Shown here piece after piece: positions 29,950-40,961 of a stretch of 59,301 nt of DNA. The translations under genes and the position numbers were made by a program. The stretch comes from Acetivibrio straminisolvens JCM 21531 (GTDB lineage: Bacteria; Bacillota; Clostridia; Acetivibrionales; Acetivibrionaceae), in assembly GCF_000521465.1 (NCBI RefSeq), contig NZ_BAVR01000017.1, forward strand, positions 1-59,301. The letters are read 5' to 3'. The notes under the pieces are model-generated. The model was not told the origin of the DNA. It ran no database searches and saw nothing but the letters and a program-made list of their open reading frames with translations. Each line of letters begins with the position of its first letter. Position 1 is the stretch's first letter.

Positions 29950-31118
29950 ATGAAAGCTTTTAACTATTATGCACCTACTGAGATTGTTTTCGGATGCGGC
30001 AGAGTTCTGGAAATTGGCCAAATAGCTGCTCGATACGGTAAAAAAGCTTTGCTGGTAACCGTACCGGAATTTCCGGAAGTAAAAGAGCTCTATGAAAAAG
30101 TAAAGGAATCCCTCCAAAAAAGCGGTTTGAAGGTAGTGCATTTTGACGGCGTTATCCCAAACCCCACTACTGATGTTGTAACGGAAGGAGCAAATATTGC
30201 AAAGGCATTCGGTGTTGATGTGGTTATCGGGTTGGGGGGAGGTTCCTCAATGGATACTGCAAAAGCCATTGCGGTTGAGGCAACTCACCCGGGGACTGCT
30301 TGGGATTATAATTGCCATACTCCAGGGCCTACATCTGCAACACTACCATTATTGCAATAGGGACAACAGCGGGAACCGGAAGCCAGTGTACCCAATGTGC
30401 TGTTATTACAAAAACAAGTGAACAGGATAAATCGGCAATCTGGCACAGAAACATCTTTCCCAAAGTTGCGATAGTTGACCCCGAGGTAACAGCTACGATG
30501 CCCAAAAGTGTAACTGCACAAACCGGTTTTGATGCGTTCTGCCATAATTTTGAGGCATATCTTTCGGTCAACACAAGTCCGCTGGTTGAGATGATGGCGA
30601 TAGAAGCGATTAAAATAATTCGGGAATATTTGCCGAAGGCTTTGGAAAATCCGAAGGACATGGAAGCCCGTTCGAAGATGGCGTGGGCCGACACGTTGGG
30701 GGGACTTACCAACTCCAACGCAGGAGTAACATTACCCCATGGGCTGGGAATGCAAGTTGGGGGACATGCTCCCCATGTATCTCACGGTCAGGCTTTGGCA
30801 ATAATATATCCCCAATTTACAAGGTACACATATGCATGGGCAGTTGAAAAGTTTGCAAAAGTTGGAAGAATACTTAATCCGGAATTGAATGAACTTTCTG
30901 ATGAAGAGGCGGCAAAAGAAGCCTGTAGGGCAATTGATGATTTTCTTAAAAAAATAGGTTTGTGGATTGGATTTAAAGATATGAATGTAACTAAAGAGCA
31001 AATTCGTCAAATAGCAGACGATGGCCAGGTTTTAGGGGACTATCTCAACAATCCTCGTGTAGCAACAATTGATGAGATGTATGAAATTCTGATAAATTGC
31101 TATGAGCGCAAAGAATGA
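29950..31118 (+). CDS. Iron-containing alcohol dehydrogenase (one frameshift near 30338)
   Basis: Restored product of about 389 residues, typical of group III Fe-ADH. GLGGGSSMDTAKA is the nucleotide-binding motif, and TAGTGSQ lies after the break. The metal-ligand segment FDAFCHNFEAYLS with later GLGMQVGGHAPHVSHGQALA supplies the iron-binding histidines. The frame breaks near 30338 (one base missing, probably GCC to GC). It uses NAD(P)H to interconvert an alcohol and an aldehyde or ketone. Within this sugar operon it may act on a polyol or lower the redox load; the substrate is unproven. RbsD-like gene follows 12 bases later. Confidence 0.9.
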
Positions 31119-31130
31119 GGTGGACGAGAA

Positions 31131-31556
31131 TTGATTGAAACAGGGATTTTAAATAGGGATATTGTTGCAGAACTTGCCAAAATGGGACATACGGACCGCA
31201 TTCTTATTGCAGATGCAGGACTGGCTATACCCAACACTACAAAAGTTATCGACATTTCACTTGATATAAACGTTCCTACAACTATCGATGTATTAAAAGT
31301 ACTACTGAAACATTTCAGTGTTGAAAAACTCATTCTAAGTCAGGCAACAATTGATGTAAGTCCATCAAGGTATAAAGAATATTTGAGTTTGTTTGACAAA
31401 AACATGCCTTGTGAAATTGTAGAACACTCTACTTTGCGCGATACTCTTACAAAGGAAGTTAAGTTTGCAATTCGAACCGGCGATTTTACTGCAAATTCAA
31501 ATATAATTCTTGTAAGTGCCGGAGGCCCCCGCTGGTACTGTGAGAATTTGGAATGA
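31131..31556 (+). CDS. RbsD/FucU-family sugar mutarotase (D-ribose-pyranase-like)
   Basis: 141 residues, intact and of family length. GHTDRILIADAGLAIP carries the conserved His and Asp of the active site; the C-terminal FTANSNIILVSAGG is the usual closing segment. RbsD/FucU interconvert pyranose and furanose forms of ribose or fucose, helping a transported sugar reach the form its kinase uses. The start is a TTG at 31131 with GAGGTGG 7 bases upstream. It is the last gene of the transporter operon and is followed by a strong terminator. Presence of a mutarotase supports monosaccharide transport. Confidence 0.88.
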   Translation: MIETGILNRDIVAELAKMGHTDRILIADAGLAIPNTTKVIDISLDINVPTTIDVLKVLLKHFSVEKLILSQATIDVSPSRYKEYLSLFDKNMPCEIVEHSTLRDTLTKEVKFAIRTGDFTANSNIILVSAGGPRWYCENLE

Positions 31557-31570
31557 GTTTGCTTTTCTCA

Positions 31571-31608
31571 AAAAGCACTTGGGAGAACCTTCACCCCAGT
31601 GCTTTTTT
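31571..31608 (+). terminator. Terminator of the sugar transporter operon
   Basis: AAAGCACTTGGG pairs with CCCCAGTGCTTT (one mismatch) and is followed by TTTTTT. Confidence 0.88.
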
Positions 31609-31965
31609 GATCTATAAGAATTAATCCCAACACATAAATTGGCAAGACGGTATTCTTGTTAATTATAGCCGCGTATGCCAAAATGATATTATAGTGAGGA
31701 AGAGAATTTTTTATTTATTTTGACAGGATAGGAGAGATTTTAATCTTTCGTAAGAATTCATAGAAAATATAATTAAAAACTGCCGGGAGAAATAGATAAG
31801 GTAAATCGTGTTATAAGTTTTGAATTTTTATAAAATTATATAGTTAGAATCAATTATACATAAACTCTTAAAATTAAGCTCCATAGTTGAATTATTTTTA
31901 CACGTACAGTACACTATAAATCATGGTAATATATATGTGTAAAAAAAGCAGCTTGGAGGACGGTT
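31609..31965. other. Intergenic region before the ABC exporter
   Basis: About 357 AT-rich bases without a supported gene. No clear promoter or dyad was singled out. Confidence 0.5.
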
Positions 31966-33690
31966 GTGAAAAAGTTGTTGGTTTATTTAAAGGGGCATAT
32001 AAAAGAAAGTATCCTTGGCCCTTTGCTCAAACTTTTGGAGGCATCGTTTGAATTGCTTGTGCCTATTGTTATCAAATCTATAGTTGACATTGGCATTGGG
32101 CGGGCTGACAAAGTATATATTATTAAAATGTGCTTGATTTTGATGCTTTTAGGTGTTGTAGGAATGGTGTGTTCGGTAACAGCCCAGTACTTTGCCGCCA
32201 AAGCATCAGTCGGCTTTGTGACAAAGCTTCGCCGTGCACTATTTAAACATATCAGTTATTTATCTTATACTGAGATTGATACCCTTGGGACATCCAGTAT
32301 GATTACCCGTATGACGAGCGATATGAATCAGGTGCAGACCGGAATAAATCTGACACTGCGACTTTTGCTGCGTTCGCCTTTTATTGTGTTTGGTGCAATG
32401 ATTATGGCGTTTACCGTAGATGCTAAGGCCGCTTTTACTTTTGTTGTAGCGATTCCGGCGCTTTTTATAGTTGTTTTTACCATTATGCTGCTGTCCATTC
32501 CCCTTTACAAGAAAGTACAGCATAGGCTTGACAGAGTGTTGAATTCAACAAGGGAAAACCTGATGGGCGTTCGAGTCATCAGGGCGTTTCGTCTTGAAGA
32601 AAAAGAAATTGAAGAATTTGACAAACGCAACGAAGAATTAACTGCAACACAGAAATTTGTAGGCAGGATTTCTGCACTAATGAATCCTTTGACTTATGTC
32701 ATCATCAATATTGCCATTATCTGGCTTATCCATATTGGAGCAATTCGAGTATCAGCGGGAGTTCTTACGCAAGGTGCGGTTCTGGCACTATATAATTATA
32801 TGTCCCAGATTCTTGTTGAACTTATAAAGTTTGCAAATTTGATCATTAGCATTACAAAGGCTGTTGCCAGTGCAAATCGTATCAGTGCAGTCCTTGATGT
32901 AAAATCCAGTTTAATTGAAAAAGAATCCATATCTCAAAACAGTGGGTCCGAATATGCTGTTGAATTTCGTCATGTGGGATTAAAGTACAAAAATGCCGGC
33001 GGTGAAGCTTTAACGGATATCAATTTTTCCGTTCGCCGGGGAGAGGTGGTTGGAATTATTGGAGGTACAGGTTCCGGTAAAACTTCACTGGTGAATTTGA
33101 TTCCGAGATTTTATGATGCTACCTCGGGAGAGGTTATTGTGGACGGCACTAATGTTAAGGATTATCCGTTAAAAGAGCTTCGGGACAAAATCGGTATCGT
33201 ACCCCAAAAGGCTGTGCTTTTTAAAGGCAGTATCCGGGAAAATATGCGCTGGGGAAATAATAATGCAACCGATGAAGAGATTATGGAAGCCATTAATATG
33301 GCTCAGGCTGGAGAAATTGTGGCTCAAAAGAAGGATGGTCTCGATTTTGCTATCGAACAGGGGGGAAAAAACCTTTCGGGAGGTCAGCGTCAACGTTTTA
33401 CCATAGCTCGTGCTTTAGTCAAGAAACCTGAAATTTTAATCCTTGATGACAGTGCATCGGCCCTTGATTTTGCAACCGATGCAGCTCTTCGGAAGGCTCT
33501 TCGCGAGATGCCGGACAATCCGACCCTTTTCATTGTTTCACAGCGTACCTCATCCATTCAATTTGCGGATAAAATAGTTGTTCTCGACGACGGAGAAATT
33601 GCCGGCATAGGCAAGCATGACGAGTTGCTTGAAACTTGTGAGGTATATCGTGAAATTTATGACTCCCAATTCAAGAAGGAGGAAAAATAA
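31966..33690 (+). CDS. Heterodimeric ABC exporter, subunit with degenerate ATPase site
   Basis: 574 residues: six N-terminal membrane helices (to about residue 310) and one nucleotide-binding domain. Walker A is GGTGSGKTS and the signature is LSGGQRQR. The Walker B is followed by Asp (LILDDSASALD) instead of catalytic Glu, and the switch His is Gln (VSQRTSS). This is the pattern of the non-hydrolysing half in BmrC/TM287-type heterodimers. The GTG at 31966 has TTGGAGGA upstream. The partner starts 3 bases after its stop. Substrate unknown; these exporters commonly carry drugs, lipids or peptides. Confidence 0.92.
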   Translation: MKKLLVYLKGHIKESILGPLLKLLEASFELLVPIVIKSIVDIGIGRADKVYIIKMCLILMLLGVVGMVCSVTAQYFAAKASVGFVTKLRRALFKHISYLSYTEIDTLGTSSMITRMTSDMNQVQTGINLTLRLLLRSPFIVFGAMIMAFTVDAKAAFTFVVAIPALFIVVFTIMLLSIPLYKKVQHRLDRVLNSTRENLMGVRVIRAFRLEEKEIEEFDKRNEELTATQKFVGRISALMNPLTYVIINIAIIWLIHIGAIRVSAGVLTQGAVLALYNYMSQILVELIKFANLIISITKAVASANRISAVLDVKSSLIEKESISQNSGSEYAVEFRHVGLKYKNAGGEALTDINFSVRRGEVVGIIGGTGSGKTSLVNLIPRFYDATSGEVIVDGTNVKDYPLKELRDKIGIVPQKAVLFKGSIRENMRWGNNNATDEEIMEAINMAQAGEIVAQKKDGLDFAIEQGGKNLSGGQRQRFTIARALVKKPEILILDDSASALDFATDAALRKALREMPDNPTLFIVSQRTSSIQFADKIVVLDDGEIAGIGKHDELLETCEVYREIYDSQFKKEEK

Positions 33691-33693
33691 TAT

Positions 33694-35454
33694 ATGAAAA
33701 GTCAGAAGATTCAAATAGATACCATCCGAAAGGTTTTTCAATATATTAAAAACTATCGCATCCTACTATCGGTTTCCGTTGTCCTTGCTGCGTCTACAGT
33801 TGCTTTAACTCTCTATGTGCCTATTCTCATCGGTAATGCCATTGATTATATCATAGGACCGGACAATGTTAATTTTGAAGCGGTGGCTAAAATTCTTGTC
33901 AAAATAGCTTTTGCCGTTGGGATTACTTCAATACTCGAATGGCTTATGCACACAATAAACAACAATATTACTTACCAAGTTGTGCGGGATATTCGCAAAA
34001 AAGCTTTTCGAAAAATTGAGATTTTGCCCCTTTCATATATAGATTCTCATCCCCACGGTGAAATTGTAAGCCGTGTGATTGCTGATACGGATCAGTTTGC
34101 TGAAGGACTTTTGATGGGATTTACCCAGCTTTTCACAGGTGTTGTTACAATTATCGGTACATTGATTTTTATGCTGACCATAAATGTAAAAATTACTTTT
34201 ATTGTAGTTGTTCTTACACCGCTTTCACTTTTTGTTGCAAATTTTATTGCAAAAAGTACCTATTCCATGTTTAAGCTGCAGTCCGAAACCCGCGGCGAAC
34301 AAACCTCGCTTATAGAAGAGATGATTGACAATGTAAAAATAGTTCAGGCTTTTTCCTATCAGGAAGAAGTACTTAGAAAGTTTGATGAGATTAATAGAAG
34401 GCTTGAAAAATGCTCACTTCGAGCAGTTTTCTTTTCATCCCTGACCAATCCGTTGACCCGTTTTATCAACAGCCTTGTCTATGCAGCGGTTGCCCTTGCA
34501 GGAGCAATAGCGGTTATTGGCGGTGATGTGGGCAGTTCAATGACAGTTGGCGGTCTTTCCATATTCTTAAGTTATGCAAACCAATACACAAAACCTTTCA
34601 ATGAAATTTCCGGTGTGATTACCGAGATGCAAAATGCTATTGCCTGTGCCGGACGTATTTTTGAGTTGATTGAAGAAAAACCTCAAATTCCGGATGCGGA
34701 AGATGCAATTATACTTGAGAAAGCGAGTGGCAATGTCCTTTTTGATAATGTGGCTTTTTCTTATGTTTCTGAACGTCCTTTGATTCGGAATTTAAACTTA
34801 AAAGTAGAACCCGGTCAGAGTGTGGCGATTGTAGGCCCCACCGGTTCCGGCAAAACTACAGTGATTAATCTTTTGATGCGTTTTTATGATGTTGATTCCG
34901 GAGGCATAAAAGTGGAGGGAATAGACATTCGGGACATTACCCGAAACAGCTTAAGAGAAAACTATGGCATGGTATTGCAGGATACATGGCTGAAATCCGG
35001 TACTATTCGTGAAAATATCACTATGGGCAAGCCCGAGGCAACGGAAGAAGAGATTATTGCTGCCGCAAAGGCTGCTCATGCTCACAGCTTTATCAAACGG
35101 CTGGAATACGGTTATGACACCGTAATCAGTGAAGAAGGAGGAAGCCTTTCGCAGGGACAAAAGCAATTGCTCAGTATTGCCCGCGTAATGCTTTGCTTGC
35201 CGCCGATGCTTATCCTGGATGAGGCGACGTCTTCCATTGATACCCGTACCGAAGTTAAAATCCAGGAGGCTTTTGCAAGACTTATGCAAGGCCGTACAAG
35301 TTTTATTGTTGCACACCGCTTGTCTACAATACGAGAAGCAGATATTATTCTCGTTATGAAAGACGGTGATATTATAGAGCAGGGTACTCATGATGAGTTG
35401 CTTTCGCAAAAAGGCTTTTATGCCAATTTATATAATAGTCAATTTGAACAATGA
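33694..35454 (+). CDS. Heterodimeric ABC exporter, catalytic subunit
   Basis: 586 residues with the same layout as its partner: six helices and one ATPase domain. Walker A GPTGSGKTT, signature LSQGQKQ, Walker B with catalytic Glu (LILDEATSSID) and switch His (VAHRLSTI) are all canonical. It therefore holds the working hydrolysis site of the pair, while the upstream subunit contributes the altered one. Spacing of 3 bases implies coupled translation. The frame is intact. Confidence 0.93.
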   Translation: MKSQKIQIDTIRKVFQYIKNYRILLSVSVVLAASTVALTLYVPILIGNAIDYIIGPDNVNFEAVAKILVKIAFAVGITSILEWLMHTINNNITYQVVRDIRKKAFRKIEILPLSYIDSHPHGEIVSRVIADTDQFAEGLLMGFTQLFTGVVTIIGTLIFMLTINVKITFIVVVLTPLSLFVANFIAKSTYSMFKLQSETRGEQTSLIEEMIDNVKIVQAFSYQEEVLRKFDEINRRLEKCSLRAVFFSSLTNPLTRFINSLVYAAVALAGAIAVIGGDVGSSMTVGGLSIFLSYANQYTKPFNEISGVITEMQNAIACAGRIFELIEEKPQIPDAEDAIILEKASGNVLFDNVAFSYVSERPLIRNLNLKVEPGQSVAIVGPTGSGKTTVINLLMRFYDVDSGGIKVEGIDIRDITRNSLRENYGMVLQDTWLKSGTIRENITMGKPEATEEEIIAAAKAAHAHSFIKRLEYGYDTVISEEGGSLSQGQKQLLSIARVMLCLPPMLILDEATSSIDTRTEVKIQEAFARLMQGRTSFIVAHRLSTIREADIILVMKDGDIIEQGTHDELLSQKGFYANLYNSQFEQ

Positions 35455-35592
35455 AATGAAATTTATGTTGCCTTGCTAATGATTATAAGAAAAAATAGAA
35501 GTAATATTGGTTTGATGATGGCAATATATAATATATCTATTATATAATGTAATTGTATTGCAGTTCAAAATTTTAAATTGGAGGGATTTTAG

Positions 35593-35913
35593 ATGATTAT
35601 AACCACAACGAATGGGATAGAAGGCAGAAGGGTTGTTGAGTATAAAGGAATAGTTTGTGGAGAAGTTATTTCCGGTGTGGATTTTATAAAAGATTTCGCC
35701 GCCGGTCTTACAAACTTTTTTGGTGGTCGTTCAAAGTCTTATGAAGGTGAATTGATTGATGCCAGAGAAGGAGCAATTCGGGAGATGAAAGAGAGAGCAG
35801 CCCAGATGGGTGCCAATGCGGTAATAGGAGTGGATATTGACTATGAGGTGCTCGGACAGGGAGGAAATATGCTTATGGTAACGGCTTCGGGTACTGCAGT
35901 GGTAATTGAGTAA
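35593..35913 (+). CDS. YbjQ/DUF74 (UPF0145) family protein
   Basis: 106 residues, the usual family size. Starts [11 protein letters not shown], with the conserved [15 protein letters not shown] central helix and [14 protein letters not shown] strand. The family, annotated as heavy-metal-binding-like, forms pentameric or decameric rings; its function is not established. TTGGAGGG precedes the ATG. It is monocistronic, with a hairpin at 35936-35983 downstream. Confidence 0.9.
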   Translation: MIITTTNGIEGRRVVEYKGIVCGEVISGVDFIKDFAAGLTNFFGGRSKSYEGELIDAREGAIREMKERAAQMGANAVIGVDIDYEVLGQGGNMLMVTASGTAVVIE

Positions 35914-35935
35914 TCGTGATTTGAGTATAATTTAA

Positions 35936-35983
35936 AAGCCCTGTGAAACTACTTGATGTGAAATCCGGCAGTTTCACAGGCTT
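35936..35983. terminator. Hairpin between convergent genes, probable bidirectional terminator
   Basis: AAGCCCTGTGAAACT (35936-35950) pairs with AGTTTCACAGGCTT (35970-35983), leaving one unpaired C. It is long and stable, but the T runs are short. Confidence 0.65.
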
Positions 35984-35996
35984 GGTAAATCTAACG

Positions 35997-36823
35997 TTAG
36001 AATTTTCTGCCGCTGCTGCTGCCGCCATGTGTTCTGCCGCTGCTTCCAATGTGGGTACTGCTTTTTCCGCTTCCCCCCGAACTTGAACTGTCATTGATTC
36101 TGGTTCGTGTTGTCGATTCTCTAATATAATCGTCTCTTGTTTCGGAAAGTACAAATGAACCGGTTTCTTCGTAAGTGCCGGAATTTATTGTAACCTTACC
36201 TTTACTGGACAAGGACAAAATCAATGTAGCCCCCAATGATATAACAAGGGCAGTTATATATATTGGTAAGGATTTCATCCTACGGGATACTTTGTTAGCA
36301 TATGTTATTTCGGTCTCAACCCTGTATTGTCCCGATGGAACGCCGGCATTGGCATAGTTTTTGACATCCCTGATAAATGTTTTGCATGCATTATAGTAAT
36401 CGGCGTTGGAAAGAGAACTGATTACATTGTCTTCCATTCTGGTAATTCTGCTGTCTGTAAAAATATCAATAGCTCTGCCGGATGTAGATATCAACATTTC
36501 TCTATCTTGCATGTTGACAAGCATCAGCAGACCGGAGTAGTCGCTGCCTATGCCATATCCGTTATAATCAAAGAAATCATCGGCAAAATCGCGGGAAGAC
36601 TTGCTTGAGTGTCGTCGGTAATGACAATAACAACATCAAGCCGATAGTTTTTTTTAATGCTGTCAATCTCAGTCTGAAGAGTTAAAACTTCACTATCGGT
36701 AAGATAATTTAAATAGTCTATAACATTGTTGGAGCTTTCGGCAAAAGCTATGATTTGTGCAATATATGAAATAAAAGTAAGAAAGAACAGAGCCAATACT
36801 AAAATTCTTGTCTTTTTATGCAA
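35997..36823 (-). CDS. TPM-domain (YgcG-like) membrane protein (one frameshift near 36604)
   Basis: Restored product of about 275 residues. An N-terminal signal/membrane helix is followed by a TPM domain (VIVITDDTQ...GKSSRDFADDFFD across the break) and a second membrane helix (LPIYITALVISLGATLIL). The C-terminal tail is rich in Gly and Ser (GGSGKSS, GGSSSGRKF), as in many YgcG proteins. The start is a TTG at 36823, 7 bases after GGAGGT, overlapping the end of the upstream zinc-ribbon gene. The break is one missing G near 36604. TPM proteins help in photosystem or envelope maintenance elsewhere; in Firmicutes the role is unknown. Confidence 0.82.
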
Positions 36824-37843
36824 ATAAGGCACCTCCAAACACACCTATAATCCATACAATTAAGAAAACTGCAACAGCAAAGAGTATTTGCTTTGGAAGA
36901 CAGAGGGGAGTGTCCCCAACTACCTTGCCGGTTTGTCCGTTTACCATGAATATATGGCTTTTGTCTTTGTATTTATTTACAAGAAGATAAACCGGCAACA
37001 TTGAATAGTTCCCTTTTACTTCGGATATGTTTACATTCTTGCTTGTTATGCTGCAGGAAGAGTAACCATTAACAGTGCCTCTAAGCCTTTCCGATAGGTA
37101 ATCTCTTACTCTGTCTTTGAGGATAGCCGCAGCATCATTTGCCTCAACATCATATTTTTCGGCCATAAAACCGGACATGTATTTCATGGAAAAGTTTTTT
37201 AAATCGTTGTAATCAAAGGGTTCTATCATATGCATGTATTTATCGTCCAGCTTTTTGGATGCATCCACAGGAATTCTTTTGTAACGGGCATGGCCTCTTC
37301 TTACGATACGGTAATATTTTGTTTGAGTGTATCTGTAATCACCCTGCTCCAAGAGTTGACCCTGGTGGCTTCTCCGCTGATGAATCCGTCCGCTTTGCAG
37401 TCAAACAACCAGAAAGGAGCATAAATTCCGGTTACTTTGTCAACTTCTTCTTTAAGTTTAAATTCTTTGGGAGCAAATATGCGTTTTTTTATCCACTTTT
37501 GATAGATTTCCTTTGCCTGCTCTTTTGTCAATCTAAAAGGAATTACACTTTTAGGTTTGAATCGACCGGAAAATCTTGATTTTATAACTGCAGGACTTTT
37601 GCAATAAATGCAGAAGGTGGCAGAAGTAGTATTATCGGCAATTAACTCAGCTCCGCAGCTGTTGCAAATATATGAGTCCAATTCGGGCATTTCCTCATTG
37701 AGGATTTCTTCGTTATCAGATATATCAAACTGATCTTTTTCGTACTCATTGAAACAATAATGACATTTCCATTTTTGAGAAGGGGGGTCAAAATCCAAAC
37801 CTGCACCGCAACTGGGGCATTTGTATTCTTTTACTGAGGTCAT
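36816..37843 (-). CDS. Zinc-ribbon membrane protein (one frameshift near 37350)
   Basis: Restored product of about 342 residues. Two zinc ribbons at the N-terminus (CPSCGAGLDFD...CHYC and CNSCGAELI...CIYC) are followed by a long soluble region containing GIYAPFWLFDC, and one or two membrane helices near the C-terminus (FAVAVFLIVWIIGVFGG). Similar proteins are annotated as TFIIB-type zinc ribbon or replication-restart PriA-helicase-like proteins, without known function. It ends within the TPM gene, suggesting a two-gene operon. The break is one missing G near 37350. GGAGGATA precedes the ATG at 37843. Confidence 0.8.
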
Positions 37844-38448
37844 ACATATCCTCCTTTTTCAGTGTAGTGATTACTCGAACAGCATACTTAAAATTTGTTT
37901 TCTGTTTTTGCCAATAAGTCAATATAATGAAGCTAAATACAACAAGTTGCTATACTCAGTTAAATTATACAGTCAAAAAAAATAGGTGTCAAACAGTTGT
38001 GACAGCTGGAAGCAAGCATATACAAATATAATTGCTTCTTGATAAACGAGATGGAACAGATGCCTATATGTAATTTTTGTCAACCATAGCGATAAATATC
38101 TTAATAAATGCTATGCACTGTAATATATTGTTATTAACAAAAGAGAATATCTATGTTATAATTTAGATAGAAGGTAAATAGTTATAATATTGCATTTCCG
38201 CTTACAGTATAATTTTTCTACATTAATGTGTGCTTGAAAAATACGGCAATATTTCCGCATTGCGAATAATTAATTGTATTCTTTTATAATGTGTGCCTGC
38301 CTGCAGCTTTGTAAGCTGTCTTTAACTGATGTTTTTTGCATAATGGCAGACAAGAAGTCATTTGAATTTCTCAAAATTTAATTGTAATACGTACTGAATA
38401 ATTAGACGATGATTTTGTTGAAGGGTATTTACTACACCAAAAGGGTAG
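37844..38448. other. Intergenic region between divergent zinc-ribbon and chemoreceptor genes
   Basis: 605 AT-rich bases. I looked for a small gene and for a c-di-GMP riboswitch and saw neither. A TATAAT-like box with no clear partner is near 38155. Confidence 0.5.
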
Positions 38449-40726
38449 ATGCAAATTATGAAAATCAGGTTTGATGTAAAAGGTTTTTTTAACAGAATTA
38501 AAACCTTAAGTTTAAAAAAATTGAAGAAATTCAAAGAAATGGTGATATTAAAATCACATTTCATAAAGAATTCAGACGAGAAAGAGACCAATGAAAGAAA
38601 AGGCATTTTTATGCCCTTTTTCAGGTTGAAAGATGTAAGTATAGGAATTAAACTCAATGTAATTGTTACTTTAGTTCTTACAGTATCCTTATCGATAGTG
38701 ATTTTTTATTCATTTGGAATTGTGAGAAATATCCTCATTGAGCAGGCAAAAGATGGGACATTGCAGGTTTCAAAGCAAACTAGTTCGAATATGCGGATGC
38801 TCCTTGAAACGGTAGAACAGGAGGCTATGGTTTTAAGCAGGGACGAGCAAATAGCGGATATTATTTCAAATTTGAACGAGGTAGAGGATGAGGTATTGCA
38901 AAGTAGATATTCCGGTCAGTTGAAAGCGTTATTGACAGATTATACGGAGCAAAAAAGCAATCATTTTTACAGTATTTTAGCGATTTCCAATAATTACATA
39001 ACTTCCATTTCCGGACAACAGATATTGAGTCACAATACGAATATCCAAGAAATTGAAAGCGTTAAAACTTTTTTGGAAAGTGGAGAAAATTCAAAGTGGT
39101 ATGATCCATATATACAGGATGTTGAAATTCATCAGGATACAACCGGTTTATCCGGTAAAGTAGTTACTTTGGCAAAGAGTATTTTTTCCAAGACAAAGCT
39201 TAAAAGTCAGGGGCAGTTATTCTTCTATATCAACTATGAAAATTTAGGAAGAGTATTTAGTGATGTAGATTTGTCATATGATGGGATTATGTATATTGTT
39301 GGAAACGACTACAATATTGTAATGAATCCATGAAAAGAGAACATATGGCTTTATCTATCGATGAAATGAGCAAGGAAGAAAAGGAACAGAGTTCTTATAT
39401 TAACGAAGAGATATTAAAAAGGGTCAAATCTGAACCGAACGGGGCATTTACAACAAAGTTGCATGGGAAAGAAATGCTGGTAACTTTTCATCGATAGATG
39501 AAATTAACGGTACGAAGTTAGGATGGACTTTTGTAACTGTAACAGATATAAATAAGATTACGGCAAGAGTCAACAGAGTTTCGGCACAGGTAATAATTAT
39601 CGGGTTGATTTGTTTGGCAGTGGGAATACTTTTATCTCAATATATTAATAAGGATATTACAAAGAATATAAAGAAATTGGTAAGAACGATGGAAAAAGTG
39701 GGCGACGGTAATTTATCGATAGAGTTTAAGGTAGAAGAGAGAAGAGATGAAATAGGTAAGCTCGGTAAAAGCTTTGCGAAGATGCTGAGTAATCTGAATG
39801 AATTGATTATGAGTGTTAAACATGCTTCGGATGTTACGGTTGATGCATCTTCAAATGTATCATCAAAGATTCAGGAGACATATGCTTCTATTGAGCAAAC
39901 AAATGCTGTTTTGGAAGTTATAAAAGAAAAGAGTTTTCAACAGGGTGAGATTGTAAAAGAAGGTGAGAAGCAGATTGCTTTAACAAAAAATGAAGTAAAT
40001 CAGGCAAAAGACACCATGAAAGATGTAGATCTTATAATCTCAAAATCTAAGGAAATCAGCGAAGATAATAGGATGTCGGTAAGTTTGCTGCATGAAATGT
40101 CTCAAAATATTAGAACTGCAATGAATGAAATAGGTGCAGAATCTAAAGAGCTTATTGAAACCTCGAGAGAAATAACAAAATTTACAAGGCAGATAAAGGA
40201 GATTTCGGAACAAACAAAGTTGATTGCATTAAATTCAGCTATTGAATCAGCCAGATTGGGAGCCCAGGGAAAGACATTCCATTTGTTGTCGGAAGAAACC
40301 AGAACCTTGGCTTCGAAGACAAAAGACCTGTCAGGCAACATAGACCAGATAATTCAAAATCTGATTGAAAAAATTAATAATACCAACAAGGTCGTACTAA
40401 AGTTGGATAAGGTTGCTGAGAATACCGAGAATTCCATAAAGGATGTAACGGAAAGCTTTGACAAGAATATTGAGTTTTTGAATGACATAACGTCAAATGT
40501 ATCTCGTATAAAGCAGGTATTTACACATATAGACGACTTTGTCAGGGAAATAGTATCTACAATAGAATATATAAGTGCAAGTTCCGAGTCGAATATTCAA
40601 GATATATCTGATGTTAGTACAGCAATGAACGAGCAGATAAAATGCCAAGAGTCGTTGCTGGAACAAACTGCCAACTTGCTTAATTTGTCGCAGGAGCTTA
40701 AGAAAAAAGCAGAAGAAATATCATAA
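38449..40726 (+). CDS. Methyl-accepting chemotaxis protein (two frameshifts near 39328 and 39486)
   Basis: Restored product of about 759 residues if it starts at 38449. A start at 38611 (MPFFRLK) would give about 705 and leave the normal short cytosolic N-terminus before the first membrane helix, and AAAGG sits just upstream, so either is possible. An extracellular Cache-type sensor lies between two helices (second near IIIGLICLAVGILLS), followed by HAMP and the coiled-coil signalling domain. The hairpin tip, EQTKLIALNSAIESARLGAQG, deviates from the common receptor tip at a few positions. The breaks are a missing C and a missing T. The ligand is unknown. Terminator at 40774-40814. Confidence 0.88.
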
Positions 40727-40773
40727 TTTATGTTGCTGCAATTAAAAAAATTATATTACACGAAAAGGTTTAG

Positions 40774-40814
40774 AACAGGGTTAATTGCCTAAAAGGGGCA
40801 GTTAGCCCTGTTTG
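40774..40814 (+). terminator. Terminator after the chemoreceptor gene
   Basis: AACAGGG...TTAATTGCC pairs with GGGGCAGTTA...CCCTGTT with small internal bulges, followed by TTT. Confidence 0.75.
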
Positions 40815-40961
40815 TGCTGTATTATCTATGTTGACTTGGTTATAATTGTATGCTAATATTTAACTTATGAGCTGATATATGTGTAATGATTTGCATAAAA
40901 TTCATATTGGTCTGATACAGGTTTGCAATTCATTAATTTCTATGGATTTGGAGGGGGAAGC

